From assembly GCA_005884125.1 (NCBI GenBank), contig VAXP01000117.1, positions 80,907 through 113,376 of the forward strand: a stretch of 32,470 bases of DNA, in the 5' to 3' direction. Every line of letters begins with the position of its first letter. Position 1 is the first letter of the stretch. A program made the position numbers and the translations under genes. The notes under the pieces are model-generated. The model was not told the origin of the DNA, did no database searches, and saw nothing but the letters and a program-made list of their open reading frames with translations. Source of the stretch: Actinomycetota bacterium (GTDB lineage: Bacteria; Actinomycetota; Acidimicrobiia; Acidimicrobiales; AC-35). Shown in pieces: positions 7,283 to 14,892 of this stretch.

Positions 7283-8869
7283 TCAGGGCAGGGCCTGGTC
7301 GCCGCTCGTGTAGCGCATGCACCCACAGCCGCCGTCGTAGGCCCAGTAACGAACGGCGGCGGCCCCGTCGTGATGGGTCGCGTCGAGGCGTATGGCGAAG
7401 GTCTGGGTCGACTGGAACGACGATCCGATCCGGTTGAGGCCGGCCATGAACGAGTCGCGGCTGATCGGCGTGGGGCCCAATTCCAGCGCCCGCTTGAGGA
7501 GGCGGAACTCGTTGCAGTTGAGCAGGGCGATGGCCTCGGCGTTGGGATTGGCGTAGCTCTGGCCGTGGGCCTTCATGAGGCTGATGCAGCTCCGCCGGGC
7601 GTCGTTGGCATAGGGCCCGTTGTCGGGGTCCTGCGTAGAGGGGATGTCGACGATCGGGGCCCAGCCGAAGCCCAGGGCCCCGTTGACCTGCTCCTTGGGC
7701 ACGTCGCCCGGCTCGAGCAGGGCCTCGGTCCCGTTCTGGGAGTTGAAACCGTAGCGGGGAAAGAAGTGCTGGGACTCGGCCTGGTTGAGGAAGAACAGGG
7801 TGAGCAGGGCCCGCTCGTCGACAATCAGGACGTGGTCCACCCCTTCTTGCCGGAACCGGAGGATGGCGCTGGAGACCTGGGCCGAGATGTTGCCCGCGTC
7901 GGCCTGGGACTGGGGATAGGAGACGTAGGCGGCGTCGGCCGCTGGGTGGCCGGCGCCGGCCAGCGCGGGCAGAAGCACGCCCTTGACTGCGTGGACGAAC
8001 GTGTCCGAGTCGTAGGTGAGCACGCCCACCTTGGCGGGGCTGGCGCCGGGCTGGCTGAGGGCGGCGTCCCACCCGGAGAAGTAGCCCTGGGCGGAGAGGG
8101 CGGGGACCTCTTCCGCCGCGATCCGGTCCAGGTTCATCAGGCTTATCTCCGTGTAGTACGGGAAACGCGCGAAGGTCGCCGAGTCGGAGCTCGTCAGGTC
8201 GTCCGTGATATGGAGGACCCCGGCGTTGTGCAGGCACTGGCGCAGTGTGTCGGTGGGACCACCGAAGGCCGCGAAGACGTGATGGTCCTGCGTCCAGTCG
8301 GCGCACATGGCTTGGTAGATCTGGGCGTAGGTCTGGGTGGTTACGGCGTCCACCTGGTGCCAGACCGGCACCAGCTTGCGCCCCGCCACCCCGCCGTGGG
8401 CGTTGATGTCGTCGATCAGGATCTGTTGGTCGGCCTTCTCGTCGCCCTGGGTGATGCCGTTGCCTCCGATGGCCTGGTTGGCGGCGGCGCCGTTCACTGT
8501 GTAGTAGAGCCCGATGAAGATGCTGGTGTCGGTCACGCCGACGGGATTGCCCAGAGACCCGTGCGCGGCGGCACTGGGTCCGCCCCCGCTCGCCTGGGAT
8601 GAGCCCGGGGCCACCGGTCCGGGGGCCGATCCCGACGCCCGTCCTGAAGAGCTGGCTCCCGGCGCCCCGGCCGATGCGGCCGATGCCGCCCCACCGGCGC
8701 CGGAGGCGGTGCTGTCGCCCGGAGCGCCCAAGCCGTTGCCGGCCGACGTCTGGCCACCGGCCCCGAGGCCCTTGCCGTGTTGATAGGCGGTCGAGCCGCA
8801 GGCTGCGGCGGTCAGCGCCAGGAGCATGGCCAGAGCGGAGCGGCGCCTCCCCCAGAGATTCACCGGCAC
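7283..8869 (-). CDS. Substrate-binding lipoprotein of the Leu/Ile/Val fold, LP2
   Basis: A 528-residue lipoprotein. The signal peptide GRRRSALAMLLALTAAAC ends at lipobox Cys24, followed by ~80 residues rich in Gly, Ala and Ser. The binding domain has GGVAGR, WTQDHHV, VDHVLIVDERALL, AESQHFFPRYGF, GWAP and a C-terminal C515-G-C517-M-R-Y, all matched in LP1 and/or LP4. The start is the GTG at 8869; no good ribosome binding site lies at the right distance (AAAGGAG is too far upstream, near 8895-8905), so the start is uncertain by a few codons. It is divergent from the ArsR regulator and shares with it a 147-base control region carrying a long palindrome, so co-regulation is likely. No Liv-type permease is nearby. 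Confidence 0.85.
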   Translation of the reverse strand: MPVNLWGRRRSALAMLLALTAAACGSTAYQHGKGLGAGGQTSAGNGLGAPGDSTASGAGGAASAASAGAPGASSSGRASGSAPGPVAPGSSQASGGGPSAAAHGSLGNPVGVTDTSIFIGLYYTVNGAAANQAIGGNGITQGDEKADQQILIDDINAHGGVAGRKLVPVWHQVDAVTTQTYAQIYQAMCADWTQDHHVFAAFGGPTDTLRQCLHNAGVLHITDDLTSSDSATFARFPYYTEISLMNLDRIAAEEVPALSAQGYFSGWDAALSQPGASPAKVGVLTYDSDTFVHAVKGVLLPALAGAGHPAADAAYVSYPQSQADAGNISAQVSSAILRFRQEGVDHVLIVDERALLTLFFLNQAESQHFFPRYGFNSQNGTEALLEPGDVPKEQVNGALGFGWAPIVDIPSTQDPDNGPYANDARRSCISLMKAHGQSYANPNAEAIALLNCNEFRLLKRALELGPTPISRDSFMAGLNRIGSSFQSTQTFAIRLDATHHDGAAAVRYWAYDGGCGCMRYTSGDQALP

Positions 8870-8961
8870 AAGTTTGCGCCGCCAGGCTCGCCCTCTCCTT
8901 TATGGGCCCTGACGAAAGCCGGATCCCTCATTTGGCCCCCGCCACTGATTTCGCGACGAGG

Positions 8962-9008
8962 TTGAACATTCACCTGAGTTTGACCATTCAAGCTCAGTTG
9001 AATAAGGT
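8962..9008 (+). promoter_or_regulatory. Promoter with overlapping long palindromic operator for the ArsR-ABC operon
   Basis: TTGACC at 8980-8985, a 17-base spacer and TAAGGT at 9003-9008 form a good -35/-10 pair. The same DNA (8968-9003) is an imperfect 36-base palindrome: ATTCA, CTGAG and TTGA on the left are mirrored by TCAA, CTCAG and TGAAT on the right, with single mismatched positions between blocks. TTGA also recurs at 8962, 8980 and 8998, a strict 18-base period, and TTGAMCATTCA occurs twice as a direct repeat. A repressor here would cover the whole promoter. Confidence 0.7.
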
Positions 9009-9016
9009 TCCGCCCC

Positions 9017-9637
9017 GTGGCCGTGGCGAAGGAAGAAGCGAGGCCCGGCCACGACCAGGCCGAGCGCCTGCTGCTGCGGGATCCAGCAGTGCTGCGGGCC
9101 CTGGCCGACCCGCTCCGCATCCGCATCCTCGAGGAGACGGTCGAGGAGCCCCGCACCGTAAAGCAGCTGGCGCAGGCCCTGGGCGTGCCGCCGACGCGGC
9201 TCTACTACCACGTCAAGATCCTCCAGCGGAACCGGCTCCTGCGGGTGCACAACCGCCGCATGGTGGGCAGCATCCAGGAGCGGTCCTACCTGGCGACCGC
9301 CCGCAGCTGGATAGCGGACCCGTCGCTCACCGTGGCAGCGGTCAAGAAGAGCGGCGTGCTGGGAGCCCTGGCCGATCTGGTCAAGGCGGAGATGGAGGTC
9401 GCCGCTCGCGACGACTCCGGCGGTCCGGTCGGTGGTCCCAGCTCGTCCCTTCCCATCCTGGGGCTCTCGGAGCTGTGGCTGAGCCCGGACGACATCGCCG
9501 ACCTGCGGCGCCAACTGGAGGAGTTGTTCGGTCCCTACTCGCCCCTGACCAACCCCGACCGTGCCGGGCGGCGCCGGTACCACCTCTTCATGGCCGGCTA
9601 CACGATGGCCCCGTCGGGATCCCCCGATGCTCCTTGA
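9017..9637 (+). CDS. ArsR-type winged-helix regulator with C-terminal extension
   Basis: 206 residues. Residues ~25-90 form an ArsR/HTH_20 winged helix: RALADPLRIRILEETVEEPRTVKQLAQALGV, then PTRLYYHVKILQRNRLLRV. No metal-binding CxC/ELCVCDL motif is visible, so a metal sensor of the ArsR/SmtB type is unlikely. The C-terminal ~110 residues are of unknown fold and probably carry the effector or dimer function. The GTG at 9017 has no Shine-Dalgarno sequence, but a -10 hexamer ends 8 bases before it, so the transcript may be leaderless. The gene overlaps the ATPase gene by 11 bases, and the three-gene set looks like a self-regulated exporter operon. Confidence 0.82.
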   Translation: MAVAKEEARPGHDQAERLLLRDPAVLRALADPLRIRILEETVEEPRTVKQLAQALGVPPTRLYYHVKILQRNRLLRVHNRRMVGSIQERSYLATARSWIADPSLTVAAVKKSGVLGALADLVKAEMEVAARDDSGGPVGGPSSSLPILGLSELWLSPDDIADLRRQLEELFGPYSPLTNPDRAGRRRYHLFMAGYTMAPSGSPDAP

Positions 9638-10571
9638 GTTCGAGCACGTCTCCAAGTGCTATCCCGGCGACGTCTGGGCCAACCGGGACGTCTCCCTGGG
9701 GGTGGAGGCGGGCGAGGTGTTCGGCGTCCTCGGCCCCAACGGCGCGGGCAAGACCACCCTCATAGCCCAGCTGCTGGGCGTGGCCCGGCCCACGTCGGGC
9801 CGGATCGTGATGGACGGCGTCGACGTGGTGCGCCGCCCCGACGTGGCCCGCCAGGCCTGCTCCTACCAGCCCCAGACCCAGGTGCCGGTCGCCGGGCTCA
9901 CCTCCATGCAGGCGGTCACGCTGGCCGGGCGCGTCCGTCATGGCCGGGGACCGGACGTCCGTCGCCGGGCCCACCAGCTCCTTCAACTGCTCGACCTCGG
10001 GGAGTGGGAACGGAACGCGGTTCCTCTGTCGGGCGGGGTGCTCCGTCTCGCGGCCTTCTGCATGGCCGCCGTCGAGCCCGGCCGGGTGGTCGTCCTGGAC
10101 GAGCCCACCAACGACGTCGACCCCCTCAGGCGCAAGCTGCTCTGGCAGCAGGTGCGGACCCTGGCCGACCGTGGCTCGGCCGTCCTGCTGGTGACGCACA
10201 ACGTGCTCGAAGCCGAACGGTGCGTCGACCGCCTGGCCATCATCGACCAGGGCCGGGTGGTCGCCACGGGTACGCCGGCCAAGCTGAAGGCCGAGCTGCG
10301 GGCGCCCCTGCGTCTCGAGCTGGGCCTCGACCTCGAGGCATCGTCGCCCCCGTTCCCCGCCTTCGTGCGCCGCCCGGCCGCGACCAGGGGCAGGGTGGTG
10401 GCCGAGGTCGCCGTGGCCGACGCCGGCGCCGCGGCGGCGTGGGCCGTCGGCCTTCAGGAGGAAGGGGCCATCGTCGAGTTCCTGCTCGCCCCCGCTTCAC
10501 TGGAGGACGTCTACGTGCGCCGGGTGGGAGTGTCTCTGGAGGAGGACGCCAGTGCGGCGGGCGTGGGATAG
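9627..10571 (+). CDS. ABC-2 type transporter ATP-binding protein
   Basis: 314 residues if started at the ATG at 9627, which overlaps the end of the regulator gene. Walker A is GPNGAGKTT (residues 36-44), the Q-loop region YQPQTQ, the signature PLSGG (shorter and less canonical than LSGGQ), Walker B VVVLDEPTNDVDP and the H-loop LLVTHN. About 80 residues follow the nucleotide-binding domain (from ~230) as a C-terminal domain usual in drug/lipid exporters of the DrrA/CcmA type. With the permease at 10552 it should form an exporter dimer of unknown cargo. Confidence 0.9.
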   Translation: MLLEFEHVSKCYPGDVWANRDVSLGVEAGEVFGVLGPNGAGKTTLIAQLLGVARPTSGRIVMDGVDVVRRPDVARQACSYQPQTQVPVAGLTSMQAVTLAGRVRHGRGPDVRRRAHQLLQLLDLGEWERNAVPLSGGVLRLAAFCMAAVEPGRVVVLDEPTNDVDPLRRKLLWQQVRTLADRGSAVLLVTHNVLEAERCVDRLAIIDQGRVVATGTPAKLKAELRAPLRLELGLDLEASSPPFPAFVRRPAATRGRVVAEVAVADAGAAAAWAVGLQEEGAIVEFLLAPASLEDVYVRRVGVSLEEDASAAGVG

Positions 10572-11289
10572 CTACCGGCTCCTGGTCCAGTGGCAGTTCC
10601 TGCGGCTCCGAAACGTGCTGGTGTTGATCGCCCTCATCCAGCTGGCGCTGGCCCTGGGCATCGTCTACGGGCTGTCCCTGCTCGTCCCCCACCTCGACCA
10701 CACTTCGGCCCTGTTCCTCGCCACGGGCGCGCCCACGCTTTCGTTGCTGCTCCTCGGTCTGACTGTGGTGCCCCAGGAGGTGAGTCAGGCCAAGCTCGAC
10801 GGACGATTCGAGTACCTGTCCACCTTCCCGGTGCCCCGCCTCACGTCGCTGGCCGCCGACGTGTCCTTCTGGTTGGTCGCCCAGATCCCGGGCACCGCCC
10901 TGGCTCTGCTGGTCGCCGACCTTCGCTTCGGCCTCCACCTGAGGGCCGGCTGGGCCGTCCTACCCGTGTTCCTCCTGATCGCCCTCTCGAGCTCTGCCGT
11001 CGGCTACTGCCTGGCCGTCCTGCTCCGGCCCCAGACAGCGCAGCCGGTAACGCAGTTCGTCGCCCTGGGCATCCTCCTCTTCTCGCCGGTCAACTACCCG
11101 CTCGAGCGGCTGCCCCCCGTGGTACGTGACGTCCACCGGGTCTTGCCAGTGGCCTACATGGCCGACCTGGTCCGCTGGAGCCTCGGGGCACCCCATCACC
11201 TGTCGCTGTCGGCGGCCTTCATGGTGGTGGCCTGCTGGTGCGGGGCCGGGCTGGCGGCCAGCTACCGGGTCGCCGTCCGCCAGCGCTAG
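10552..11289 (+). CDS. ABC-2 type transporter permease
   Basis: A 245-residue membrane protein with about six hydrophobic segments (for example VLVLIALIQLALALGIVYGL and ALFLATGAPTLSLLLLGLTV), the size and pattern of ABC2_membrane permeases. GTG at 10552 overlaps the ATPase gene by 20 bases, and GGAGGAGG at 10538-10545 is its ribosome binding site inside that gene. The loop SQAKLDGRFEYLSTFPV resembles the conserved cytoplasmic coupling region of this family. It pairs with the ATPase at 9627. It converges with hydrolase 2, the two stop codons being only 11 bases apart. Confidence 0.88.
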   Translation: MRRAWDSYRLLVQWQFLRLRNVLVLIALIQLALALGIVYGLSLLVPHLDHTSALFLATGAPTLSLLLLGLTVVPQEVSQAKLDGRFEYLSTFPVPRLTSLAADVSFWLVAQIPGTALALLVADLRFGLHLRAGWAVLPVFLLIALSSSAVGYCLAVLLRPQTAQPVTQFVALGILLFSPVNYPLERLPPVVRDVHRVLPVAYMADLVRWSLGAPHHLSLSAAFMVVACWCGAGLAASYRVAVRQR

Positions 11290-11300
11290 ATCGGCGCCGC

Positions 11301-12710
11301 TCAGCCCCGGCGCGGAGTGGCCCGGCCGCCCATGTGGAGGTAGCGGGGATGGCCCGAGCCGTCGTCGCCCAGGAAGGTCAGCGTCGTCCGCTCGTCGCTC
11401 TGGGGAAGGGGGTCGGCGGTGATGAGCGAGTCGGCGTCGAAGCCCACCAGCCGCCGTGTCGGGGGGACCGGCAGGCCTAGCTCGGCGGCTCGGCCGGTGT
11501 GGGCCACCGACATCTGCAGCCCGTCGCCTTCCTCGACCAGCTCGAGCCGGGTGCTCTCGCGCTCGTAGACGCCGGCGTAGCGGCGGGGCTCGAACGGCAC
11601 CGGCGGATCCGGCGGCCGCGGGCTCGGGGGGATGGTTATGCCGGCCGCCCGGTAGAGCAGGTCGCCGACCATCTCACGGAACAGGCCGAGCGGGTCCTTT
11701 CCTCCGTTCGTGAGCAGGACCAAGGCCAGCCCCTCTGATGGAACCACCCGCAGGAAGGCGTTCTGGCCGATGGTGCCGCCGTCGTGGCCGATGACGGCCG
11801 GCCCCTCTCCCCTGGTCAGGATCCAGGGCAGGCCCACCCCGCGGCCCAGGACGGGGTCGGCCGGACCGGGGGTGGCGACCTGCTGCTGCTGCATGGCCGC
11901 CACGCTTTCGCTGCTCAAGACCTGCGTGCCGTCGGTGGCCTTGCCGTCGTTGAGGTGGACCAGGGCGAAGGCGGCCAGGTCACGCGCCGCGCAGGCGAGC
12001 TGGGCGCCGGCCGGGTCCATGGCCCGGCCCAGAGACCACACCGGGGCAACCATGTGCTTGCCCTCTTCGCCGCCTGGCTCGGGCACGTGGCCCACCGCGG
12101 CGGGCCGGAGGATGGCCTCGTCGGCGGAGGTCGCCGTCGCCTCGAGACCGAGCGGGGCGATGAGCCTGGACCGGAGGGTGGTGTTGTACGGAGCCCCGCG
12201 GAGGCGCTCGACCAGCCGCCCCAGGACCACGAAGCCGGCGTTGCAGTAGGAGAACATGGCCCCGGGCGGGTGGACCTGGGCCTTGGACGCAAGGGCGGCG
12301 AGGTACTGCTCGATGGCATCGTCCCCCCGCCCGAAGTCGTCGAGCACGTCGCCTTCGAAGCCCCCGGTGTGGGCCAGGAGCTGCCGGACACTCACCGCCG
12401 AGGCCACGTCCGGATCGGCCAGCAGGAACTCGGGCAGCAAGGCCTGCACCGGCTTGTCGAGATCCAGCAGCCCCTCGTCGACCAGCTGCATGACGAGGGT
12501 GCCCGTCCAGACCTTGGTGATCGAGCCGATCTGGAACAGGGTGTCGGGCGTGACCGGCGCCCCCGTCCGCAGGCTGGCCACTCCCGTGGCCGCCTCGTCC
12601 GCAACGTGGTCGCCAACGGCCACGGCCATCGCCGCCCCCACCACCCCGTGCTCGGATGCGGCCGAGGCCAGGCGCGGCTCCAAGTCCTTCAGCGCGTCTT
12701 CGATGGCCAC
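11301..12710 (-). CDS. S12-family serine hydrolase 2, last gene of the GNAT-racemase operon
   Basis: 469 residues, cytoplasmic (no signal peptide). GTG start at 12710 with AAGGAG 7-8 bases upstream. Motifs: S63-I-T-K66 (SxxK), S-Y-C-N (YxN) and HDGGTIGQ. A C-terminal lipocalin-like domain begins at RYAGVYERE. It resembles hydrolase 1 in length and plan. It starts 21 bases after the stop of the enolase-superfamily gene on the same strand, so it is probably co-transcribed with it. In that position it could be the hydrolase that removes an N-acyl group or releases D-amino acids from peptides; S12 includes D-aminopeptidases, DD-peptidases and esterases. The exact substrate cannot be read from sequence. 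Confidence 0.86.
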   Translation of the reverse strand: MAIEDALKDLEPRLASAASEHGVVGAAMAVAVGDHVADEAATGVASLRTGAPVTPDTLFQIGSITKVWTGTLVMQLVDEGLLDLDKPVQALLPEFLLADPDVASAVSVRQLLAHTGGFEGDVLDDFGRGDDAIEQYLAALASKAQVHPPGAMFSYCNAGFVVLGRLVERLRGAPYNTTLRSRLIAPLGLEATATSADEAILRPAAVGHVPEPGGEEGKHMVAPVWSLGRAMDPAGAQLACAARDLAAFALVHLNDGKATDGTQVLSSESVAAMQQQQVATPGPADPVLGRGVGLPWILTRGEGPAVIGHDGGTIGQNAFLRVVPSEGLALVLLTNGGKDPLGLFREMVGDLLYRAAGITIPPSPRPPDPPVPFEPRRYAGVYERESTRLELVEEGDGLQMSVAHTGRAAELGLPVPPTRRLVGFDADSLITADPLPQSDERTTLTFLGDDGSGHPRYLHMGGRATPRRG

Positions 12711-12731
12711 CTGTGCGCTCCTTGCTCGGGC

Positions 12732-13838
12732 TCAGGCGGGGGTGATCCGCTCGGTGGATACCGTCAGTTCGTCGAGCGCTTCCGACGTCGGGCTGACCCC
12801 GATACCCGGCCCCGTGGGCACGCCCAGGCGTCCCTCCTGGAGGACGAAGGGCAGGGTGACGTCGGTGCGGAAGTAGCGGTCGGAGGCTGAGATGTCACCC
12901 GGGAGGGTGAAGCCGGGCAGGGCCGCCAGAGCCACGTTGGCGGCCCTGCCGATCCCGGTCTCCAACATGCCTCCACACCACACCGGAACGCCGTGGGCGA
13001 CACACACGTCGTGGACGCGGCGAGCCTCCAAGTAGCCGCCGACCCGGCCGGGCTTGATGTTGACGATGGCGCAGGCACCCAAGTTGATGGCGAAGGCGGC
13101 CGCCCGCGCCGAGGTGATCGACTCGTCGAGGCATATCGGGGTCCGCACCCGCCGGGCCAGGGCGGCGTGGCCGGGCAGATCGTCCTCCGGCAGGGGCTGC
13201 TCGATCAGCAACAGGTCCAGGTCGTCGAGGCGGGCCAGCCGGGACGCGTCGGCCAGGGAGTAGGCGCAGTTGGCGTCCACCTGGAGCAGGACGTCGCCGA
13301 AACGCTCGCGCACCGCAGCGACCGGCGCCACGTCCCAGCCCGGTTCGATCTTCAGCTTGACCCGGCGGTAGCCGGCGTCGAGGTATCCGGCCACCGTATC
13401 CAGCAACGCCGGTATGGAGTCGGTGATGCCGACCGACACGCCGGCGTCCACCGCGTCGCGTACCGCGCCGAGGTGAGTGCCCAGTGACACGCCGCTGGCC
13501 CGCAGCTCGGCGTCCAGCACCGCCGTCTCCACCGCGGCCTTGGCCATGCGGTGCTCCTTGACCGGAGCGAGGAGCCCGGCGATGCGGGCGGCGCTGACAT
13601 CACCCGCCGAGAACAGCCGCGGCAACAGGTGGTGGCGGATGACGTGCTGGGCCCCGACCACGTACTCGGAGGAGTAGAGCGGCTCCTCCATGGCCACGCA
13701 CTCCCCCCAGCCCTCGCTGTCCGCACCGGCGACCCGCACGAGCAGGGCCTCCCGGGCCGTCTGGGTTCCAAAGGAGGTGCGGAAGGGGGCGACCAGCGGC
13801 AGGCGCACCCGACGGAGCTCGACCTCGACGAGCTTCAC
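12732..13838 (-). CDS. N-succinylamino-acid racemase / o-succinylbenzoate synthase (enolase superfamily, MenC2/NSAR type)
   Basis: 368 residues from the GTG at 13838, which overlaps the stop of the GNAT gene as GTGA. All active-site residues of the MLE subgroup are present: K161-L-K163, metal ligands Asp188 (VDANCAY), Glu213 (IEQPL) and Asp238 (LDES), and Lys262 (NIKPGR). This spacing is within one residue of the K163/D189/E214/D239/K263 set known for the Amycolatopsis N-acylamino-acid racemase. The C-terminal block GMLETGIGRAANVALAALP then DISASDRYF is typical of NSAR/OSBS enzymes. The family makes o-succinylbenzoate in menaquinone synthesis and/or racemises N-succinylamino acids. No men genes are nearby while a GNAT enzyme is fused by overlap, so the racemase role is favoured here. 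A longer upstream start is open but lies inside the GNAT gene. Confidence 0.88.
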   Translation of the reverse strand: MKLVEVELRRVRLPLVAPFRTSFGTQTAREALLVRVAGADSEGWGECVAMEEPLYSSEYVVGAQHVIRHHLLPRLFSAGDVSAARIAGLLAPVKEHRMAKAAVETAVLDAELRASGVSLGTHLGAVRDAVDAGVSVGITDSIPALLDTVAGYLDAGYRRVKLKIEPGWDVAPVAAVRERFGDVLLQVDANCAYSLADASRLARLDDLDLLLIEQPLPEDDLPGHAALARRVRTPICLDESITSARAAAFAINLGACAIVNIKPGRVGGYLEARRVHDVCVAHGVPVWCGGMLETGIGRAANVALAALPGFTLPGDISASDRYFRTDVTLPFVLQEGRLGVPTGPGIGVSPTSEALDELTVSTERITPA

Positions 13839-14773
13839 CGCCCGCCGGCCCTCCCCGCCGGCTTCTCGAGCAGGTACCACCCGCCCCCGGTCATCTCCAC
13901 GGCCTCGTATCCCGCGTCGAAGGCGCCGCCGAGCGCCTGGCGCAGGGCGTGGCGCCACTCCACGGCCACATCGGGTCCCTGCTTGCGCGTCGCCACGATG
14001 TCGGGCGGGACCTGGACCGCCAGCATCGTCCCGTCACCGTCGTGGCCGACCTTGAGGGCCGGACGGCCATCGTCTCTCTCGGCCAGGAGGACGGTGCCCG
14101 GGGGCGGGTCATCCGCCACGGACCGGGTGCGGCCCGACGAACCGGGTGACCCTGACAGCTCTGACGCGGCGGCCACCACCTCGGGACGGGCGAGCGACCA
14201 CAGGGCAAGGCAACGGTCCGACTCGTCGTCGGCGTTGATCGTGTCTGCCATGGCGCCGTAGAAGTCGGGCAGGTAGGCGACGGCCCTGGCCCTCAGCTTG
14301 GTCAGGTTGAAGTAGCCGTTGCGCCGCACAAGGGGGTCGAAGGTCCAGGCGATCTCGGTGAGACCCTGGCGCAAGGACCAGGCCCGTTGGTGCTGCTTCA
14401 GCGCGGATCCGACCCGCTGGCCCTGGGCGTGGGGGGCCACGCCGGTGATGTGGGAGTGGAGGACGACCCGGTGGTCGTGAGAGCCCAGAAAGCCGACAGA
14501 CGCGCCCACCAGCCGGCCCGCCGACGAGGCCCCGGCGACGTAGTTGCCGGCGTGGGTCAGGGCGCGGAGCAGGTCCCGACTCACCGGCGGCTTCTGAGAA
14601 TCCGTTCCCCAGATCCAAGCCAGCAGGTCGGCTGCGGCCTGGAGCTCGGGCAGGTCGCACAGCAGGTCGACCTGCACCTGGGCCCGCTGGGCCGCCGCCC
14701 GGGCGGTTGCCTCGGCCGAGTCGGCCAGCTCGGTCAGCCGGCCGCCCCGCTCCGAGGTGAGGAAACCGGTCAC
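13835..14773 (-). CDS. GNAT-family N-acyltransferase of the COG3375 type, partner of the racemase
   Basis: 312 residues. The acyl-CoA binding motif A is GVAPHAQGQRVGSALKQHQ (Q-x-x-G-x-A), preceded by VVLHSHIT. The block WTFDPLVRRNGYFNLTKL, then YLPDFYG and a closing DRCLALW, is characteristic of the COG3375 predicted acetyltransferases. The first half gives the GNAT fold; the last ~110 residues (from ~195) are a second, less conserved domain. GTG start at 14773; GGAGG directly abuts it, so a start a few codons downstream is possible. In Geobacillus kaustophilus a GNAT enzyme N-succinylates D-amino acids for the adjacent NSAR; the 4-base overlap with an NSAR gene here suggests the same role. 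It is divergent from the S9 peptidase. Confidence 0.82.
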   Translation of the reverse strand: MTGFLTSERGGRLTELADSAEATARAAAQRAQVQVDLLCDLPELQAAADLLAWIWGTDSQKPPVSRDLLRALTHAGNYVAGASSAGRLVGASVGFLGSHDHRVVLHSHITGVAPHAQGQRVGSALKQHQRAWSLRQGLTEIAWTFDPLVRRNGYFNLTKLRARAVAYLPDFYGAMADTINADDESDRCLALWSLARPEVVAAASELSGSPGSSGRTRSVADDPPPGTVLLAERDDGRPALKVGHDGDGTMLAVQVPPDIVATRKQGPDVAVEWRHALRQALGGAFDAGYEAVEMTGGGWYLLEKPAGRAGGR

Positions 14774-14878
14774 CCCTCCAGCCTGACACCGGGGGTGTGG
14801 GGACCGCTTTGTCTTTCCGCGAGAGCGGTACCCGGCGAATTGGTGCCTGCGGCCAAGGGCCCAGATGGAGGCCTCGCC

Positions 14879-14884
14879 TACGCT
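14879..14884 (+). promoter_or_regulatory. Candidate -10 element of the S9-MlrC operon (leaderless start)
   Basis: TACGCT fits TAnnnT and ends 8 bases before the GTG at 14893. No Shine-Dalgarno sequence precedes that GTG. No -35 is recognisable at the right spacing. A start of transcription at or next to the start codon is inferred. Confidence 0.3.
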
Positions 14885-14892
14885 GCCCGCCA

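Noticed and set aside
7370-8602. 410-codon plus-strand frame opposite LP2
   Set aside because: Composition-driven shadow; the minus strand has lipobox, linker and family motifs.
11784-12890. Plus-strand frame opposite hydrolase 2
   Set aside because: No recognisable motif and it crosses the racemase/hydrolase boundary; the minus-strand genes have complete active sites.
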